A DNA stretch of 9,123 nt, taken from contig JALWRJ010000041.1 of NCBI GenBank assembly GCA_026994125.1, positions 1-9,123 on the forward strand, in the 5' to 3' direction. How positions within the stretch are numbered: position 1 is the stretch's first letter; the number at the start of each line of letters is the position of its first letter. A program made the position numbers and the translations under genes. The notes below the pieces were generated by a model, which did not search any database, was not told the DNA's origin, and worked only from the letters and a program-made list of their open reading frames with translations. Positions 7,292 to 9,123 of this stretch are shown piece by piece. This DNA comes from Cyclobacteriaceae bacterium. Lineage in GTDB: Bacteria > Bacteroidota > Bacteroidia > Cytophagales > Cyclobacteriaceae.

Positions 7292-7299
7292 TAGTTTTG
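7292..7299 (+). promoter_or_regulatory. -7 promoter element of the 7316 lipoprotein gene
   Basis: TAGTTTTG matches TAnnTTTG exactly and ends 16 nt before the ATG at 7316. The spacing resembles that seen at bamD. The predicted start of transcription would fall at about 7304-7307, inside the inverted repeat 7298-7312. The -33 element is weak. Confidence 0.45.
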
Positions 7300-7312
7300 G
7301 TAGAAACTACCA
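7298..7312. repeat. Perfect 15-bp inverted repeat at the transcription start
   Basis: TGGTAG (7298-7303) and CTACCA (7307-7312) flank AAA and end 3 nt before the ATG at 7316. As DNA it could be a repressor operator at the start of transcription. As RNA it would be a small hairpin next to the ribosome entry site. The sequence alone does not decide between these. Confidence 0.45.
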
Positions 7313-7315
7313 GCT

Positions 7316-8275
7316 ATGCGTATATCTCTAATGATGGCAATTTTGGCCGCAACAATAATTAGTTGTACTAAAAAGGCCACCGAAGAACCGACCGAAACAC
7401 TCATTTTTCAATCGGGTTTTGAACCCAATACCACCGGTGTTCCCGATGAAGCCATCGAAATATTTACAGGCACCGATGCAAGCAAAGCCACCAACAGCAG
7501 TTGGGATAACTTAAACGAACACCCAAACATTGGACAATTTAACATACAATACGAAGGAGGAAATACCCGCCAACGCTTTGCCCAACTGGTACCCGACCCC
7601 ACCAATGCCGATAATACAGTATTGGCTTTTTGGCTGGATAGCGCTAATGTAACAAACGACCAGGGGCAGTATTACAAAGGGCGAATACAAGCCAATGTGT
7701 ATCAAAACACCGGGCTTACCGAACTGTACATTAAAGTACGTATGTACCTGCACCCCGATATTAACCTGCTTAAAAATGCCGACCCTGCCAACGATTGGCT
7801 TACTTTATTTGAGTTTTGGAATAATGCCCCCTGGCTCGACCCTGCCAATCCTTTTCGCATTACTATAAACCTGGTTAAAGACAACACCGGCCCCGTAACC
7901 GATTTGTACTTTGGTGTACACGGCCAAATAAGAGTAACCGAAAAAAAATGGGAAAACCAATGGAATGAAGTAAACACTGCCATAGGTGCTCCCATTGGCC
8001 AATGGGTTACCACCGAAATTTATTTTAAAGAAGGCGACCAAAACCTAGGAAAGTTCAAGTTTGTAGTAACCCCACAGGGGGGCTCTCCTGTAACTGTTTT
8101 TGACATTACCAATAGTACTCACCACCCCAATGGGCCGGATGAAAATGGATTAAGTGAATTTAATCCCATGAAACTCTACACTTCGAAAGGCGTTATTGAC
8201 TACATCCGTTCACAAAATGGAACTCTGCAAGTGTATTGGGACGATTTTGAGCTTTGGAAATCGAAAAAATTATAG
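7316..8275 (+). CDS. Lipoprotein of unknown function, possible jelly-roll carbohydrate-related domain
   Basis: The N-terminus MRISLMMAILAATIISC is a short lipoprotein signal with Cys17 as the likely lipidated residue, so the 319-aa product should sit in the outer membrane or its periplasmic face. A Thr/Glu-rich linker follows. The remainder alternates beta-strand-like segments with many aromatic residues: TVLAFWLDSA, ELYIKVRMYL, WLTLFEFWNN, FRITINLVKD, LYFGVHGQIR, WVTTEIYFKEG, KFKFVVTP and a final LQVYWDDFELW. This pattern suggests a concanavalin A-like beta-sandwich, as in secreted polysaccharide-binding proteins or lyases. That is an inference from strand pattern, and I see no family-specific catalytic motif. 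No cysteine remains in the mature protein apart from Cys17. The gene appears to be transcribed alone from its own promoter, with an inverted repeat at its start. polA begins 101 nt after its stop. Confidence 0.7.
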   Translation: MRISLMMAILAATIISCTKKATEEPTETLIFQSGFEPNTTGVPDEAIEIFTGTDASKATNSSWDNLNEHPNIGQFNIQYEGGNTRQRFAQLVPDPTNADNTVLAFWLDSANVTNDQGQYYKGRIQANVYQNTGLTELYIKVRMYLHPDINLLKNADPANDWLTLFEFWNNAPWLDPANPFRITINLVKDNTGPVTDLYFGVHGQIRVTEKKWENQWNEVNTAIGAPIGQWVTTEIYFKEGDQNLGKFKFVVTPQGGSPVTVFDITNSTHHPNGPDENGLSEFNPMKLYTSKGVIDYIRSQNGTLQVYWDDFELWKSKKL

Positions 8276-8282
8276 CCTTAGC

Positions 8283-8346
8283 GCAGGCAACCATTAGCAC
8301 AAAATAACTTGAGTCTAAACTTAAAAATGCGATAGTTGTTGCCTGC
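8283..8346. repeat. Inverted repeat between the lipoprotein gene and polA
   Basis: GCAGGCAAC (8283-8291) and GTTGCCTGC (8338-8346) are perfect 9-bp complementary arms. Pairing can extend after one mismatch through ATTA (8293-8296) with TAGT (8333-8336), using one G-T pair. The interior loop is about 36 nt. No T-run follows the right arm, so it is not a standard intrinsic terminator. The arms are clearly more GC-rich than the surrounding intergenic DNA. Confidence 0.45.
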
Positions 8347-8363
8347 CAATTCGTAATTCTGTT

Positions 8364-8371
8364 TACCTTTA
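8364..8371 (+). promoter_or_regulatory. Possible -7 element of polA (TACCTTTA)
   Basis: TACCTTTA differs from TAnnTTTG only in its last base and ends 5 nt before the polA ATG, a spacing like that at bamD. TTG at 8339-8341 could serve as a -33 element, 22 nt upstream. That TTG overlaps the right arm of the inverted repeat. Confidence 0.3.
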
Positions 8372-8376
8372 TCTTT

Positions 8377-9123
8377 ATGAGCAACACCGAAAAAAAATTA
8401 TTTCTACTCGATGCCTACGCCCTGATTTACCGGGCGCATTTTGCGTTTAGTAAAAACCCGCGCATAAACTCATCGGGGCTTAATACCGGGGTAATGATGG
8501 GCTTTACAAATACCTTGTTGGAGGTTTTAAACAAACAAAAACCTACACATATTGCCGTAGTGTTCGATACCCCCAAACCTACCTTTAGGCACGAGCGCTA
8601 CCCGCAATATAAAGCGCATCGCGATGCTACCCCCGAAGACATAAAAATAGCCGTTCCTTATGTTAAAAAAATTGTAGAGGCTTTTGGTATTCCTATTGTT
8701 GAAAAAGATGGATTTGAGGCCGATGATGTAATTGGTACTATCGCAAAAAAAGCGGCCAAAGAGGGGTTTACGGTGTATATGATGACCCCCGACAAAGACT
8801 ATGCACAATTGGTAGAAGAACGTATTTTTTTGTATAAACCTGCCTATATGGGCAATGCAGTTAGCATTTTGGGTGTACCCGAAGTGCTTGCAAAATGGAA
8901 TATTGAGCACATCGACCAAGTAAGAGATATCCTGGGCATGCATGGCGATGCCTCGGACAATATCCCCGGTATTCCCGGAGTAGGAGCCAAAACAGCTGTT
9001 AAATACGTTAAAGCGTATGGTAGTATTGAAGGCCTACTTAACCATGTACACGAGCTAAAAGGCAAAGCCAAAGAAAATGTAGAAAATTTTGGCGAACAAG
9101 GGTTGTTATCTAAAGAATTGGCC
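8377..9123 (+). CDS. polA: DNA polymerase I, N-terminal 5' nuclease region (3' end outside window)
   Basis: The frame from ATG 8377 is open to the window edge, giving 249 residues. DNA polymerase I removes RNA primers and fills gaps in replication and repair. The visible part is the 5'-3' exonuclease (FEN-like) domain. The metal-binding acids are all in place: D12 in LFLLDAYALIYRA, D64 in VVFDTP, E114, D116 and D117 in GFEADDVIG, D139 and D141 in TPDKDY, and D191 and D194 in GDASDNIPGIPGVGAKTA. The last of these also holds the helix-hairpin-helix DNA-binding motif. The arginine/lysine-rich FRHERYPQYKAHR arch region is also present. The 3'-5' exonuclease and polymerase domains would follow beyond the window. 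The start fits the family N-terminus and follows the 7316 gene by 101 nt. Confidence 0.95.
   Translation, partial: MSNTEKKLFLLDAYALIYRAHFAFSKNPRINSSGLNTGVMMGFTNTLLEVLNKQKPTHIAVVFDTPKPTFRHERYPQYKAHRDATPEDIKIAVPYVKKIVEAFGIPIVEKDGFEADDVIGTIAKKAAKEGFTVYMMTPDKDYAQLVEERIFLYKPAYMGNAVSILGVPEVLAKWNIEHIDQVRDILGMHGDASDNIPGIPGVGAKTAVKYVKAYGSIEGLLNHVHELKGKAKENVENFGEQGLLSKELA

Larger units (their letters stand above)
6980..7315. other. Divergent intergenic region (336 nt)
   Basis: This AT-rich stretch separates the starts of the TlpA-like gene (-) and the lipoprotein gene (+). I find no open frame of meaningful length on either strand; the short ATGs near 7041, 7179 and 7210 all stop within a few codons. 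It contains the hairpin at 7073-7121, two exact TAnnTTTG motifs on the plus strand (7246-7253 and 7292-7299), and the palindrome at 7298-7312. On the minus strand the nearest match to a -7 element ahead of the TlpA-like gene is TTTCTTTG (complement of 6997-7004), with one mismatch. Confidence 0.6.

Noticed and set aside
8527..8943. 138-codon open frame on the minus strand inside polA
   Set aside because: The plus strand here encodes the fully conserved 5' nuclease motifs of polA, so the minus frame is a by-product.

Overview
The window looks like chromosomal core DNA from a member of the Bacteroidota. Four things point there. There is a type IX secretion (T9SS) C-terminal sorting domain at the left end. 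The omega subunit and BamD are of the Bacteroidota type. The gene order bamD-rpoZ-coaBC-DUF4835(porD)-recN is, from memory, typical of that phylum. TAnnTTTG-type -7 elements lie close to start codons that have no Shine-Dalgarno sequence. I cannot place it below phylum or class.

Layout: (1) 3-662 (+) is the C-terminal part of a T9SS cargo protein, cut by the window edge. (2) 663-836 is a short intergenic stretch with small hairpins and a good promoter just ahead of bamD. (3) 837-4088 (+) is a tight run of bamD, rpoZ, coaBC and porD-like DUF4835. Gaps are 5 nt and 30 nt, and the last pair overlaps by 23 nt. (4) recN (4202-5857, +) follows after 113 nt. (5) A TlpA-like thioredoxin-fold lipoprotein gene (6979-5864, -) converges on recN with only 6 nt between stop codons. 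(6) 6980-7315 is a divergent intergenic region with a terminator-like hairpin and a perfect 15-bp inverted repeat at the next gene's predicted transcription start. (7) 7316-8275 (+) is a lipoprotein of unknown function, probably a beta-sandwich or carbohydrate-related protein. (8) 8377-9123 (+) is the first 249 codons of DNA polymerase I (polA), running off the window.

The genes serve the cell envelope (BamD, PorD-like, T9SS cargo, two lipoproteins), transcription (omega), coenzyme A synthesis (CoaBC) and DNA repair or replication (RecN, Pol I). No mobile element, CRISPR array, tRNA or rRNA is visible. I see no clear undescribed system. The points most worth checking are the altered active-site residues in the CoaC half of CoaBC, the palindrome at the start of the 7316 gene, an orphan hairpin between two divergent genes, the inverted repeat in front of polA, and a strong next-base effect on leucine codon choice in coaBC.
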